Assembly: GCA_015956445.1 (NCBI GenBank)
Contig: WIUZ02000004.1
Location: forward strand, 2,232,001 to 2,296,000
Length of the DNA stretch: 64,000 bases
Source: Thelephora terrestris
Taxonomy: Eukaryota; Basidiomycota; Agaricomycetes; Thelephorales; Thelephoraceae
Direction: 5' to 3'
The notes beneath the pieces are model-generated. The model made no database searches, was not told the origin of the DNA, and saw nothing but the letters and a program-made list of their open reading frames with translations. Positions within the stretch are counted from its first letter, which is position 1. Every line of letters begins with the position of its first letter. Positions 10,645 through 22,551 of the stretch are shown one piece after another. The translations under genes and the position numbers were made by a program.

Positions 10645-13041
10645 ATGGAGGACGAGATCGCTGACCAAACTTTTCGCTTCAACTCCTCCGAACTCGCCCA
10701 GATACTCTCTCCTAAACAACTGAAAGATGGCGCCGTTCCTTCTAAAGGATTCTATGGCATAGACCAATACCACTGTACGGTGGATGAGGAAGCTTTTGGC
10801 AACGCTTTCAACGAACTCGTTGCAAAACCCCCATCCTTCTCCTCCGCCACTGGCGCTGCCGAACAAGCATGCTATGAAAGCTTGGCCAAATTCCTCACCC
10901 AAACCGTCGAAGCGTGTCACGAGGCCCTTGACAAACATAACGATAACAAGATCCCAAAACGTTCGGAACGGTGGTATCACGACCTCGAATTCGTTGTTGG
11001 AACACAAATGGCGGATGGAATTGAAGGTGCAGCTGCGCCCAAGCCGGACATCGCAGGAGGAAAGGGAATATCGAAATCCACTGGACGTCATTGGTGGAAG
11101 CCATTAGCTGAGCAACCTGGTCATGCTGCCCGTCGAGGTGAAGAAATGCTGGAAGAAGTTGGTCGCCCAAGCGGCTACCTACGCGCATATTTTTTTCGAT
11201 GCAAACCCAATGCGGGTGTTCGCTCTTATCTTGGGTTTCAATAGCGACAATAACCAGCTCAGGTTTCTGGTCTTCCATCGCGGTGGTCTCGCTACTTCCC
11301 ATCCGTACGATCTCACCCAAGAGGACGGGTTGAAAGAGGTGGCCCGTCTTCTTCTCACGTTGGCATCATGGCGCACAGCGGCGGAGGCAGGGTTTATCAC
11401 TTGTGGCAATGACACCACCCATTTACTCCCCGTGGACAAGGAGGGTGAGCAGCACGTGCGTGTAACGGTGAAGGAGATCCTTTTTCGGTCTCTCTGCATC
11501 CGCGGCAGGATGACACAGGTCTCCCTCCTTCTTCTCCCAACGGACACACCCAAGCCCACGACCACCCCCCGGGAGAAAGGAAAGTCAGTTTCGGAGGAGC
11601 AGTTGCCAGGCCCTGCGACGGTCAGATCCGGACCTGAGACCGGAAATTCGGAAAATGTTCCTTCCCTCTCCAAAGTGCTCGAGCAGACGAAAGGTGGGAA
11701 TTCATCGATATTCGTGACTTAGGAGCTAGCTGACTGTCGGGTAGGTGAACAGGTTCAAACTGATCCCGACGCACACCTCGAGTGCTTTAAGCCCTTTAAT
11801 TTTCAGAGTTCGGATGGCAGCCCAGTCTTGTCGGATTTGACAGGAACCGTTGTCCTCAAGGCCAGCTGGCCGAGTATTGGCCGTCGGAAAAACGAGGCAG
11901 ACATGTTCAAGGATTGCGGTGGTCAGTACGGGGTAATGCCCCACGTGTCCTCGTACGAGGTTACGGGTGAAGACTGTGAACCGATCTCAAACTTCTTGTT
12001 CTTCCCGAAGGAGGACAAAATCAAAGATCACCACTGGCCGCTCTTCGATTACCCGCCTCCCAAGACGCTAGATGTCAGGACCTACCAGCAATCCATCTTC
12101 AACTCCTGTGGGAAATCGCTAACAACAGCGGAGAACCCTCGTCAACTGACCTGCGGATCGCGCGACTGCATATTAGGTGCGTCCACACCATGCTTCACAT
12201 CTCCTCGACTGATTAGACTGGTTTTTCTAGGGTGGTTATCCGTGTACCTGTGTGGATACTTACACAGGGATCCTAGCTTGGGAAATGTTCTATTGGCACC
12301 TGGGGAGAATAAGGAAGGGTTCAAGATTCCGGATGTGTACTTGGAACATGTATCCTCGTTGCCGAACAGTACGGCGGAGGAGATCCGGTAGCTATTGGTC
12401 GAAGTCCAAGAGCTTGTGGTCAAGCTGGGGGTTCCAACCAAGGCTACCGCGGTGATCACCGACGGCGACCTCTCTATTCCCTGGAAAACGTACTGGGACG
12501 TGGACCGTCGAGCGGCCAAATCGGTGAGCTAGTTTCTGGTCACCTAGGAGGTAGAGCTTGATCAAGTTTACAGGGTACACCCGAGTTCATGTCCCGGGCG
12601 CTCCTTCGTGCCCGAGGAGAATACCTGCATTCACCTGTGGACGACTTGGAGTCTTTCTTCTGGGTTGCGCTCTGGAGCGTGGTTTTCAATGAGAGGAGTG
12701 GAGAAGAGTTTAAGGTAGAAGAGCCAGTGAGGCAGGCTCTTCTCAGAAACGACAAGGATGATGCCATCCATCAATTTCTTCATCTCGAGATCAACAAACT
12801 GCGCACCCAAGTCACGCAGCGCTTCCAGGCTTTCATTGAAGATTGGTGGGAGAAGGTGGAACTCCTGCATAAACAATGGCGTAAGGAGGTTTTCGTCAAA
12901 ACGCCGAGCGACGCGGACGCCGAGTACTATCTGCCACATTTCCATCGGTTTGCTCTGCGAGGTGTCGTGAACGTTTTGGAGGTGCTTGACCGACACTGGA
13001 ACGACGGTGAGATTGGCTGGGAGAGCTGGAGTAGGCCTTAG
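10645..13041 (+). pseudogene. FunK1-type fungal protein kinase, disrupted
   Basis: Fungus-specific FunK1 kinase. Recognisable parts in order: the N-terminal FunK1 region with FVVGTQMADGIEG and KPDIAGG, VEVKKCWKKLVAQAATYA, FLVFHRGGL, the catalytic loop LHRDPSLGNVLL, the DGDLSIPW stretch, GTPEFMSRALL, and the C-terminal DDLESFFWVALW. Introns at 11714-11752, about 12175-12230 and about 12532-12588 splice cleanly. Two lesions remain. The frame changes between KPDIAGG and VEVKK (about 11107-11125) with no intron long enough to explain it, and an in-frame TAG stands at 12389-12391 between well-conserved blocks. Either alone would truncate the kinase. It may be a recent pseudogene, or one lesion may be an assembly error. 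Confidence 0.78.
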
Positions 13042-14313
13042 TAGATGCAATTTTTGTTATTTTTGTCGCAATACGTTCGTGCAATGACCTCCCTCACGCT
13101 AGGATCAAACTGTGGGAAAGATGTTGGTCAAATAATCGACCAATCAATCTGACCCAACGCCCCTTCCTCCCTTGGAAACATTGGGGAAAAATTCACCGCG
13201 GAAGGTCCGCTTTTACCAAAGCTATTAGTGCCGATCGCGATCACACAAATGGCGTGCGGCACGAGCGGTTCAATGAACTTCCGGGCTTTTGCCCAACACT
13301 AATAGTGCTAATAATCACTTGAATTCGCGATAACCGTTCAAATACATCCATGGGACACGTTTGAGGACAAGAGAAGTAGAGATACCATAAAGTAACGATG
13401 GAGAGGAGGTTCCACGCACATGTTTGTACAGGGTCAACAAACACGATTGAGAAACCTAGGTGAGCAGATGAGCAGGGATGCCCAGGACATGATACAAACA
13501 TTCTATAGCAGCGGCTAGGATAGCAATCATCCATCCGGGGGAGGATGCTGACCGTGCAGTCGTTGATGGGAATTGTCAATGCCGCCATCGCCTTCACTGC
13601 CACCACTGTCACTGTAGCTATTGCTGCCATAGCCATAGGGATGGCTGTCACACTGCTGTCACCACTATTGCCACAGTTTTAGTTGTTGCCCGTGTTGCTA
13701 TCTGCTGGGATGAATAGAATAAACTGCAATTGTATTGAGGGTGAGGAGAACCGGTGTGGTGCTAAGGATAGACCTCGGGATAAGGGGAGTGGTCTTGGCA
13801 CTGGGATTGTGCGTTGGTCAAACAGTGGTCGTTATCGTGAGTGAACGAGGATAGGCGGTACAACGCGATCCAAGTTGGTGGGATTAGATTATAAGCTCGC
13901 GGGTGTGCTAGAACGACAACGATAGAGTAGTTCATCACTGACCTCGATGCATTCCGTTTCGGCCTGATTTCGGTTCATGGCCCTGTTCACGTTTGGTTGC
14001 TGGTATGACCAGGGTGGCACATCGGTGCCGCTCCACATGCTTGGGTACCCAGAGATGGTACCTTAACCTGCACCCTCAAGACCTCAACACCCCATGCAGC
14101 GGTAGTCGCGAGCAGGTATGCTTCGAGCGGACCGTGCGTTCGATCCCTTGAAATTCAAGTTCTTCGCTCCGTATGACACGCGACAGAAGGGCATGATTTG
14201 TTCCGGGGCTTGATCGGAGTTGATCGGGATCCTAGCCGCGCCCTCCCTCTTGATCAAGAGGAAGATTTTACCGTTACCCCAACCGCTTCGAAACACGAAC
14301 GATCTAGGAAAAA
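13042..14313. other. 1.27 kb intergenic region, no gene found
   Basis: Between the FunK1 3' end and eIF3g. At about 13570-13680 the sequence is low complexity, with repeated GCC/ACT/GTC-like triplets, and yields a repetitive Ala/Thr/Val frame on the minus strand. This is probably compositional, not coding. The 300 bases before the eIF3g ATG are the likely promoter. Confidence 0.5.
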
Positions 14314-15486
14314 ATGGCCGACTCCGCAACCGTAAAAACAAGTTGGGCCGATGATGTCGAAGTCGAGGAACTCGAACCTCCAAAAGTCGAAGATTACGTG
14401 GATGAAAACGGCATCAGGATCACGGTAGAGTATACCGTCAACGATGAAGGGAAGAAAGTGAAGGTACGGAGCTGCTTGAATCGTGATGCCACGGTCGGTT
14501 AGGTTGATACCGTGTTGCATACCTGAAGATCACGAGGAAGACCAAGCGAACGCTACAGAAATCGCTTGTCGACCACGCCGTCGCTGAGAGGAAACAATGG
14601 ACAAAGTTCGGAAGTGAGAAAGGTACGTTTTCGACATACCGTGCTTCGTTTGGCAACGGCAAGATGACACCCACGACAGGCAACAAACCCGGTCCCGATC
14701 GTGCTACCACAACCGTCGGGGAGGAGCTCACCTTCTCTCTCCGTGCTGGGGGAAAAGTGAGCGTTTGATCGAGGAACGAGAGAGCGCGCGAGTTTACTGA
14801 CGGGTTCCTCAGCCTACAGCGGACGAAGAGCAATCTCAGGAAGAGAAGATTCGCAAACAGCTTACCCAATCTGCCGGTGGAGGGAAGGTCGTCTGCCGTC
14901 TTTGCAAGGGGAGCCACTTTACTGCGAAATGTCCCTACAAAGACAGTCTCCCGATCCTCAACGAGGCCGGTACCGGTACGTTAAGAACTCCTAGCCAAAG
15001 ACGTTCGTTTCACTCACGGCATCCCCTAGAAACCCCTCCGTTCCAGGACGATGCCCCACCGACCGACGGTCCATCGACTTCAAACACCGGCGGCAAGTAC
15101 GTTCCACCAAGCATGCGTGGCGGAGCAGGCGCAACCAGGGGACCGGGAGAGAGTATGCGTGGCAACAGGGACGATCTGCCGACGATCCGTGTGACAAATA
15201 TCAGCGAGGACACCCAAGAGCAGGACCTTCGGGATCTCTTCTCCTACGTCGGGAGGGTCGCTCGTGTCTACGTCGGTCGTGACCGCGAGACTGGTGCCGG
15301 TCGTGGATTTGCTTTCGTGTCATTTGAGGACAAGACCATCGCACAACTCGCAATCGACCGGATGAACGGAAGAGGTTACGATAACTTGATTCTCAACGTC
15401 GGGTGGAGTCGTAAGTTGCTTTTCCCGACGTAAACGTTCCACGGTGACTGAGCGCACGTTTCATAGAACCCCGAGAGCAACGTTAG
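14314..15486 (+). CDS. TIF35: Translation initiation factor eIF3 subunit g (Tif35)
   Basis: Subunit g of eIF3, acting in scanning and reinitiation on the 40S ribosome. Six exons start at 14314-14463, with short introns after KVKV, SEKG, RAGGK, NEAGT and NVGWS; the last exon ends ...QPREQR at TAG 15484-15486. The N-terminus (TSWADDVEVEE) is diagnostic. A zinc knuckle CRLCKGSHFTAKCPY follows in the middle, then a linker (GGKYVPPSMRGG) and a C-terminal RRM with RNP2 (TIRVTNI) and RNP1 (GRGFAFVSF). Domain order and length match fungal eIF3g. Its 3' end converges on the cystathionine lyase gene. Confidence 0.94.
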
Positions 15487-15804
15487 CTCGTGGTTATTAT
15501 TGTACATGGAGCACCTTTCTTGGTGTATGGCAGATCCATCCGCCATCGTGCAATTTCATGGATTGTTGCCACAAAACTAAGCTCTTTCGGTTGAGAGACT
15601 TTCCTAATGAAGGCTTTCCAACTGAACGTCACATCCCAAAGCCCCGGATGGTTCAAGATGATATGGTATTATGTCCAATAAGAATACAACAAAGCTGGAA
15701 AACAATGCGAGAATACGTTAAGTTACTGAGTCCAATGCATCTATGCCTCAAAGGAGGATGGTAATCTCTGCAGAAGACACGGCACCACGGAGGTCCGTTG
15801 GAAA

Positions 15805-17191
15805 TCAAGTGGAAAAAGTTGCTTCCAGAGCCTGCTCGACATCGCGAACGAGATCCTCGGTCTCTTCAACTCCAACCGACAACCTGATGAGATTGTCACC
15901 AATGCCAAGGAGTTCCCTCTCAGCTGGAGGGATGCTTCCGTGAGTCATTTGGGCCGGTACTTCGGCGAGACTCTCCACGCCACCGAGAGACTCGGCGAGG
16001 GTAAACAGCCTCGTCGAGGTCAAGAACTTGTCGGCTTCCTCAGCACCGCCTCTGATCCTGAACGAGACCATGCCGCTATATGGGAAGCTATTGTCATCGA
16101 TGCTGGCGTACTGCTCCCTGAATTGTTCAACGAATTTGAGCGCGTGGGGGGAAAGGGAGTGGTAGGCCAACGCGGTTTGGGGGTGTGAAGGGAGGCCAGG
16201 GTAGATGACGTCTTCGACATATGGAGACGACTGAAGCGCTTTTGCGACCGCAAGTGCGTTAGTCCCGTGCGCTTTCATCCGTAAGTGGAGGGTCTTGAGC
16301 CCGCGTTGGGCGAGCCACGAGTCGTAAGCGGAAGGAACAGCGCCTATTGCGTTCTGGAGGAACCGAAGTTTCTCCGCGAGGGCGGTGTGACGAGCGGGGA
16401 GAACGAGAGCACCCATAACGACGTCTGAGTGACCGTTGATGTACTTGGTGACACTGTGGTATACGATGTCGGCACCTTGGAGGAGAGGGGAAGAATAGAA
16501 GGGAGAGAGGAAAGTGTTGTCTACGAGGACGAGTGGTTTGGACGGGTGGGATTTGGCGAGGCGCACGATTCTTGGGATATCTACCAGTCGGAGAGTCGGG
16601 TTTGTGGGTGACTCGATCCACACGAGTTTGGTATTTGGTTGGAAAGCGGATAGGATGGCGGCATCGTCTTCATCCTGGAGATTTACGAACGAACTGGTGA
16701 CACCCTGGTTCTCGCCTGCAACTCGCTTGATGTACCGGTAGGTTCCACCATAGACGTCGTTGACGCTGAGGATGTGTGCATCGGGTCCGAGGGCGGTAAT
16801 CACCGTGGCGGTGGTTGCCGATCCTGAGGCGAAAGCGAGGCCAAAGGCTCCTCCCTCGATGGCAGCGAGAGTGGATTCCAGGGCATTTCTGTTGGGATTT
16901 CCAGAGCGGGAATATTCGAAACCCTGGTAAAGATGGGCAACATCAGCGGTCTGAAGAATAGGGGGCCATTTCTGTACGAACCTTATGCTTGCCCACACCG
17001 TCCTGCTTATAGGTTGTCGCAAGAGAGATAGGGGGGATGACGGCACCAGTTTCTGAGTTTGGCTCAGACCCAACATGGATAGCGCGTGTACCGAAGCCAT
17101 CATGACGAAGTTTAAAGGAAGTTACGTTTGTGGCAGAGTGACCGTTAGTGAGGCCAGTCGGTTTATCGAAGTAAGAAGGTGCGGGAGACAT
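15805..17191 (-). CDS. CYS3: Cystathionine gamma-lyase
   Basis: PLP enzyme that splits cystathionine to cysteine, 2-oxobutyrate and ammonia, the last step of transsulfuration. Two exons (17191-16982, 16923-15805) give 442 residues. The N-terminus has FGTRAIHVGSEPNSETGAV, and EYSRSGNPNRNALE follows the intron. The PLP-binding lysine is in HSVTKYINGHSDVV, with AFASGSATTA and LGGVESLAEVPAQMTHGSIP as further family blocks. I favour the lyase over cystathionine gamma-synthase on the compact single-domain layout. The frame in between has no other break. The upstream region holds a TATA-like box (listed). Confidence 0.9.
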
Positions 17192-18296
17192 TCTGAATGT
17201 GCTGGGGGACGAGGGAAGTAATTGGAGATAAAAGACATGTTCCCGAGAGATGACTTGGTTTTTATACTTGTTGGAACCCGAGGTGCTTTGAAATTTCGTG
17301 CTGAAGACGCAATCGCGGTAAGTAGATGATCAAGATACGGGATTGGTAAGCGTGGCTACAAGTGTAAGTCAAGGATTTGTAATCTCCATTGCAGCCACGA
17401 CATGATCCGACTTCAAAAGTTCAATGATAGCACGCGTAAGATTCGCGGGGCCCCGATGCCCCCAGATGAATAAAAGGGGGTAAGGTTCACCGATTGTCGT
17501 TTGAATCACGCGAGTCGTACACAACTCTCTGCAGTCAAAAGAACGTCCAGAATTCAAATCGCGTCATCCTGAACAGTCGTTGGTGTGCTACGGTCAGGAT
17601 CACGATCGAACATGTGGGTCACACCGATTGCTCGTGGTAGCAGAAAAGCTCGGAGATGAATTTTCCGGCAATTTTCAACGTCATGAATACGTGGCTGCCA
17701 GGCGCAGAGGCAGTGACTTCCCATCTTAATTTCCTAGATAAGAGGCGTGTGGAAACTTTCCAAGTGCACGGACGAGGCAAATAGGCGCGGGTGCGTTTCG
17801 ATTGTGGATGCGCAGACCGTTTGATAACAGAGGCCACGAAAACACACCACCATGCCCAGATAGGCGGTGAAATATGGACCAAAGGAGTCCCGGTCACGAA
17901 GTTAGCAGGCCGGATGAAATACAATCATACAATCCTCTTGGGAGGGAACCGGGACATCCGAGCAGGTTCCTATCTCGACCGTGAATCGCCCGGTCAGGAC
18001 GCCTCGGCAACTATGCAGCATTTGGCCAAGTGGGCCCATTATGTATCTCCTGAAGCTAGTCACTCGTAGATACGTACCCCAGATTGTTTACGTCCTGTGA
18101 GATATTCAGTTCTCTGAGTAATAGATATGAGGTAGACGTAACCAGACTGACTGCCAAATTTCCAAGAGAGACCACATGAGGACTGCAAGGAACATCTGCA
18201 AGAGTTTTCACAGACGCGACGTGTTCTCATGGTGGCAGATGAGATAGGGTGGCTTCGGGCGCCTAATGCTCGAGGACCTTGATCAGTTGCACCACC
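17192..18296. other. 1.1 kb divergent intergenic region, no gene found
   Basis: Between the starts of the cystathionine lyase gene (minus) and the SMYD gene (plus). Small open frames on both strands lack family similarity, splice structure or good starts. Apart from the TATA-like box nothing specific is seen. Its length is unusual for this compact window. Confidence 0.45.
17259..17266 (-). promoter_or_regulatory. TATA-like box of the cystathionine gamma-lyase gene
   Basis: On the minus strand the sequence reads TATAAAAA, about 68 bases before the ATG at 17191. Position and sequence suit a TATA box. No experimental support. Confidence 0.45.
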
Positions 18297-20657
18297 ATGT
18301 CATTTCGTGGTTTACGGGCCTCCCGCGATAAAAAGCAAGCAAAGTCATTCGTAACCGACCAAACACCGCCTAGCGTGGTGCACGATAACCCTCCGGATAG
18401 TATAACCCCCACACCTTCAGAAAAACCGGGGTTTCGTTATGATTTGCCCGCCTCGATGGAAATGAGGGTGGTCCCCGGCAAAGGTCGTGCGGTCTTCAGT
18501 ACGGTCAGCAGTAAACCAGGTTTTCCTCCAGTTTGCTATTACGTGAGTCCCTCTGGCTCTAATTCCTGGCTCAAGGTATCACGCTGCTCCATTGCCGACC
18601 TCGTGTGCTGGTACTATCGGTTCCAAACATATCAAGATATTGCTCTTACTGCTGTGCGGAGCTTGTAACAAAACGCTGTTCCGCCTGTCGGACCGTTTGG
18701 TACTGTGACCTCGTGAGTATTTGCAAGAAGCCCCCCTAAAATCTCCCCCACGTCTTCTCTCCCCACAACTCACTCCAACTTCACACTTCCTGGGGCAATT
18801 TTTGGCCAGCGCGGTGACGCGTTTATACGTCTAACTTACTGATCAGTGTCAACTTTTATCTCACAGGCTTGTCAAAAGTGGGATTGGACTCTCCACAAAT
18901 CTGAATGCGATTGTTTGGGACGTGTGAGAAACCTGTCGTCTGACCAGGAAAATCCTTCAATACCCCCCGACGCTGTCAGATGCCTCGCCCGGATCTCATT
19001 TGCGAAAGTCAAATATGGATTGCATAGTGACCAAGTACGGGAAATTTTCTCTGACGATCTGGTTGTCTGGTGTGTGAAACTGACGGATCTAGCTTTATGT
19101 TTAGGCAAAGGAACTAGATTCGTTTCATTCCTGTTGGTGCTCGAGTTTAGGTTAATTATGCATTCCCCTGACCACGTCTATCCACAACAGTGAAAGGAGC
19201 CCTGTCGCAGTCTGCGCAGACCTCACACACACAGCTGGCACACGCCCTCGTGCAATATCTCGGCGTTGAGGCACCCACTGACCTCGAGCAGTATGGCATC
19301 CGCAGTGCCGGTGACCTCGTCGATCTAATCTCAAGGGTGAGCCATTCAGCGTCGCAAGTTGTTCGACTTTTGGTTTCTCGACTCACGTTACAAGTTCTCA
19401 ACAAATACGCACACCCTCACGACCCCAAACCTGACACAGATCGGGCTTGCGGTCTCGCCGGTGTTGTCGTTGTTTAACCACTCATGCGAGCCAAACGCTG
19501 TCCTCGTGTTCCCCGGATCGCCAAGAGGTGAAAAGGGCTCGCCTTCGATGCAACTTGTATGCATTCGTGACATCAATCCTGGAGACGAGGTGAGCATGGA
19601 TTCAACTTCCCCAGCTGGCGTAGTCAGCTGACCCCCCACAGATCGTTGTGTCATACGTTGATACAACCCTTCCCTGTGACCAGCGGCGGACGCAGCTCAA
19701 GGATACGTACGGGTTTGACTGCACCTGCACGCTGTGTCAAAGAAGCGAAAACCCAACCTACGTTGACCCTCGAGCATCGATTTACTGCCCAGCTCGATGC
19801 GGGGGGATGTCGTTTTTCCCTACACCAGGTACTTTTTGTGGTTAGATCAAAGGATTTTTAGTGTGACATGCAGTAACGCAGAAAGACCTTATGTGGAATG
19901 TACCGCTTGCAAGAAGCGAGCTCCTACCGAAGTGGAAGCCGTTCAAGATGCGTTGAGGATCGGTCAGGAGGCGCTTGACAAGGTGACCGCGCTGCAGGAC
20001 TCAGGTACGGATTTCGGATCTTGGAGGCTCCAAGACGCGTTTGAGGGGGGCTGATACTTGGGGAACCTAGATCCGGCCTACGCTTCCAAAATCGCGACAA
20101 ATATCATTTCCCTGCTGACTTCAGCGGGGGTAGCGAACGGATCTCACCCGTTACTGGGGCTCCTTCGATCTCAGCATTATCTCCTCACGATCTCGCTGTC
20201 ATCATCCGCGGACGCAATCACGGGGACGACGCTTACCGCGAGCGTGAAGGAAGAGCACCAGAAGTTGCTCGATGATGCAATTCGGACGGCGGCGAGAGTC
20301 CTCCAGGGGCTGGTAGAGGTCTTGCCGATGGGGCACCCGATCCGGGCGATACACCTCTCAGAACTCGGATTGCTGTGCGCGACTGACGAGACAGCCTCCA
20401 ATGTTCCTGCATTGTCTCTTCCGGCTAACGAGAAGGTGTTCCCCCCGACTGGCGCCGCTCGACTGCAGCTCGCGATAAACTACCTCGTTGAAGCACGAAA
20501 AGAGCTTTTGATCGCGTTTGGTGCAGGAACGGAAGGCGGAGACGTCGGGAAGAAGGTTAGAGAGACGCTCATTCAACTCGAGGCAGAAATGGGCATTTGG
20601 AAAGAGGGGGTAAAGACTGCGTGGAAGGAGCAGGTCCTTGACCGTCCTCAAAGGTAG
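18297..20657 (+). CDS. SET/MYND-domain protein, SMYD-type lysine methyltransferase
   Basis: Probable protein lysine methyltransferase of the SMYD group, where a MYND zinc finger splits the SET domain. ATG 18297 lies in a good context (CACCACCATG). The SET-N part (VVPGKGRAVFST) is followed by the MYND finger (CSYCCAEL ... CSACRTVWYCDLACQKWDW, ending HKSEC). Next come SET-C with SLFNHSCEPNAVLVF and IVVSYVDTTLPCDQRR, and post-SET CTCTLCQ. The last exon (about 20090-20657) is helical, like SMYD TPR-like tails. About nine exons; intron 18713-18866 is longer than the rest, and the two introns between 19039 and 19192 are modelled only by frame. The substrate is unknown. Confidence 0.83.
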
Positions 20658-20832
20658 ACAAACACCCGGCACGATCGGTCGCTCGTGGGTGGTGCGTACT
20701 TGGTTCTGTAAATTACCGATAACATGTAATGACGGGTATATAAATGTGGTATACCTTGAAGATGATGTGGCCATAAATGATTCCGCAGGAAACAAGGAAA
20801 GGATTCGTGCGAAGCGAGGAAATAGGATACAG

Positions 20833-22176
20833 TCAGAACCTCAGCCTCTTCGGTGCCTTCAACTCCCTCAGCTGCGGGATGACAGCAACGATGTCCTTTT
20901 CTTCCGCCCTCTCTTTCCCTCTCCTCATCATCACCACGGTCGCCTTGGCCCTCTTCGTCGACATCTGCAGAAATTTTCTGGACGCAGACCACCGCCTGGT
21001 ATTCCTCCGACCTTCTTTCATCTCAGCCAACTCTACCTGAATTGATGATGAAGTGAACTCAGTCGCAGCAGCTGTCGCCATCGCGAATGGCGCTCCGGAA
21101 TCTCGCTTCAGCATCAGTCGACCGTTGATGTTAGGCCGCTGGAACGAACTCTCCCGCCGATGCCCCGAAGAACGACGCTTGTGATTCGGAATCGTCTTTC
21201 GAGGGGAGAGTTTTGGATCCGCCTTGACCTGGCATCTAGGCTGTTTTTCCTTGGCCTCGACGGGCGAATCCGACTCTTTGATAGTTCCCAGACTGTTCTT
21301 TCCAAAGGAAATCTTCGACATGTGGCGTGATATTCCAGCGCCTACGACATGTGCGAGGTCCTCGCACGTTTCGGCGGGCGTCTGGGAACTCGTTGTTGTC
21401 AGGGTCGGAAGGTTTATCGAAGGGATGGGAGGGGTCTGTGCCAGGATCGGAAGTACTAGCGGAATACCTGTCTCTTGCGTGAAAGGTGTGATAAAGGAAA
21501 ACGCGTCGGACGCCCTCCTCGAATCCCTCCACTCTACCGGGGATTTGATGGCAACGATGCTCGTTGGAGAAGCGGGAGCGTACTCGAAGGAGATCGGGGA
21601 CGAAGGCGCTGAAGACACGGGCCTAATCGATTTGTCCTGCGGGAAGACGGAAACCCCCCATCTCCTGGGGGGACGCACGGGTGCTGGTGTCAGCAGTGGC
21701 GGAGTGGCTGGTGAGATTGGAGATGGAAGAGGTGGTTGTCGGGCTGATTCTTGGCGGACTGGTGAGTGGGGAAGGCTAAGCGTTCGAAGCCTCGCCGAGT
21801 TCAGAGGGTTAGTCAAAGGGAGCACCTCTGAGAGACTTGCAGAGGTATCCGTCGTAGGATAGTGGGATGAACTCGAGGAGATGTCCAAGACTACGCTTAG
21901 CGGAGATCCCGGGGGCGGGGTATCTGAGACTTCGAAGGGCAGGCGGGGCAGGGAGACCTTGAGAGCCGCTGGGAAATCTGGAATACCGCCAGACGAGACG
22001 GAATAATTTAATCCCAGGGCGGCGACCGACTCCTTGATGGACGGACGAGCTGCAGACAACAGGACTGTCCTTCTGGGGTTTGGCGAACCTGGCACACCCA
22101 GCAAGGTCATATCCAGCGGTGCTGGGCATTTGGGCGGCCCGCGCCTCCTTTTTTTCAAAGTCGCCCTGGGGGACAT
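20833..22176 (-). CDS. Intronless disordered protein of unknown function
   Basis: One uninterrupted frame of 447 residues, unusual among these intron-rich genes. It is rich in Ser, Pro and Arg and mostly disordered. Short ordered patches include PRRTVLLSAARPSIKESVAA near the N-terminus. A basic stretch (PNHKRRSSGHRRESSFQRP) and a Lys/Arg-rich C-terminus suggest nuclear localisation or membrane or nucleic-acid contact, but that is inference. No catalytic motif is seen. The SP/TP-rich sequence offers many potential proline-directed phosphorylation sites. Its 3' end faces the SMYD gene 175 bases away, and Prp3 lies upstream on the same strand. Confidence 0.62.
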   Translation of the reverse strand: MSPRATLKKRRRGPPKCPAPLDMTLLGVPGSPNPRRTVLLSAARPSIKESVAALGLNYSVSSGGIPDFPAALKVSLPRLPFEVSDTPPPGSPLSVVLDISSSSSHYPTTDTSASLSEVLPLTNPLNSARLRTLSLPHSPVRQESARQPPLPSPISPATPPLLTPAPVRPPRRWGVSVFPQDKSIRPVSSAPSSPISFEYAPASPTSIVAIKSPVEWRDSRRASDAFSFITPFTQETGIPLVLPILAQTPPIPSINLPTLTTTSSQTPAETCEDLAHVVGAGISRHMSKISFGKNSLGTIKESDSPVEAKEKQPRCQVKADPKLSPRKTIPNHKRRSSGHRRESSFQRPNINGRLMLKRDSGAPFAMATAAATEFTSSSIQVELAEMKEGRRNTRRWSASRKFLQMSTKRAKATVVMMRRGKERAEEKDIVAVIPQLRELKAPKRLRF

Positions 22177-22551
22177 AACTCCTAAGGTGGAGGATTCGTT
22201 GAGTGGCGGATTAGTTTGCGTGTGATAAAGGGGTGCGCCTGCGCGGATTATCAGAAGGGTCTTAAGGTAGGTGGTGGAGAGAATGAAACCAGGTGGAAAG
22301 GATCGTATTGTTGGTATATATCACCTCAGCTCGGTAACTTATAGACCCCTTTCATTGATTGTTGGACGCCTTGAAACCCTTAGAGGAGTCGTGATGAGAC
22401 ATGGGTAAATCACAAGATGTTGTGCCCAAAGCAGTAAATCATCACACGGTGCACCGCGCCCTGGGCATCAATGAGTTCGTAGGATAGATGTCCTCGACCT
22501 GAACTGGGATTCTGGGATCCCTACGAGTTGTAGTGCAACGAAATACAGAGA
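22177..22551. other. Intergenic region between Prp3 and the disordered protein
   Basis: 375 bases between two minus-strand genes. It must hold the Prp3 3' UTR and the promoter of the disordered protein gene. A GGTATATATCACC stretch near 22314-22326 is TATA-like on either strand and lies about 140 bases upstream of the ATG. Nothing else is seen. Confidence 0.35.

Noticed and set aside
13241-13651. 136-codon minus-strand frame
   Set aside because: The first part is a repetitive Ala/Thr/Val/Met string caused by low-complexity DNA; the rest has no recognisable feature.
14438-14917. 159-codon minus-strand frame
   Set aside because: It lies antisense across well-supported exons and introns of eIF3g.
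17619-18069. Small frames on both strands in the CYS3/SMYD spacer
   Set aside because: No start context, no similarity, and they overlap each other.
21224-21862. 212-codon plus-strand frame
   Set aside because: Antisense shadow of the disordered protein gene, whose frame is longer and has a proper start.
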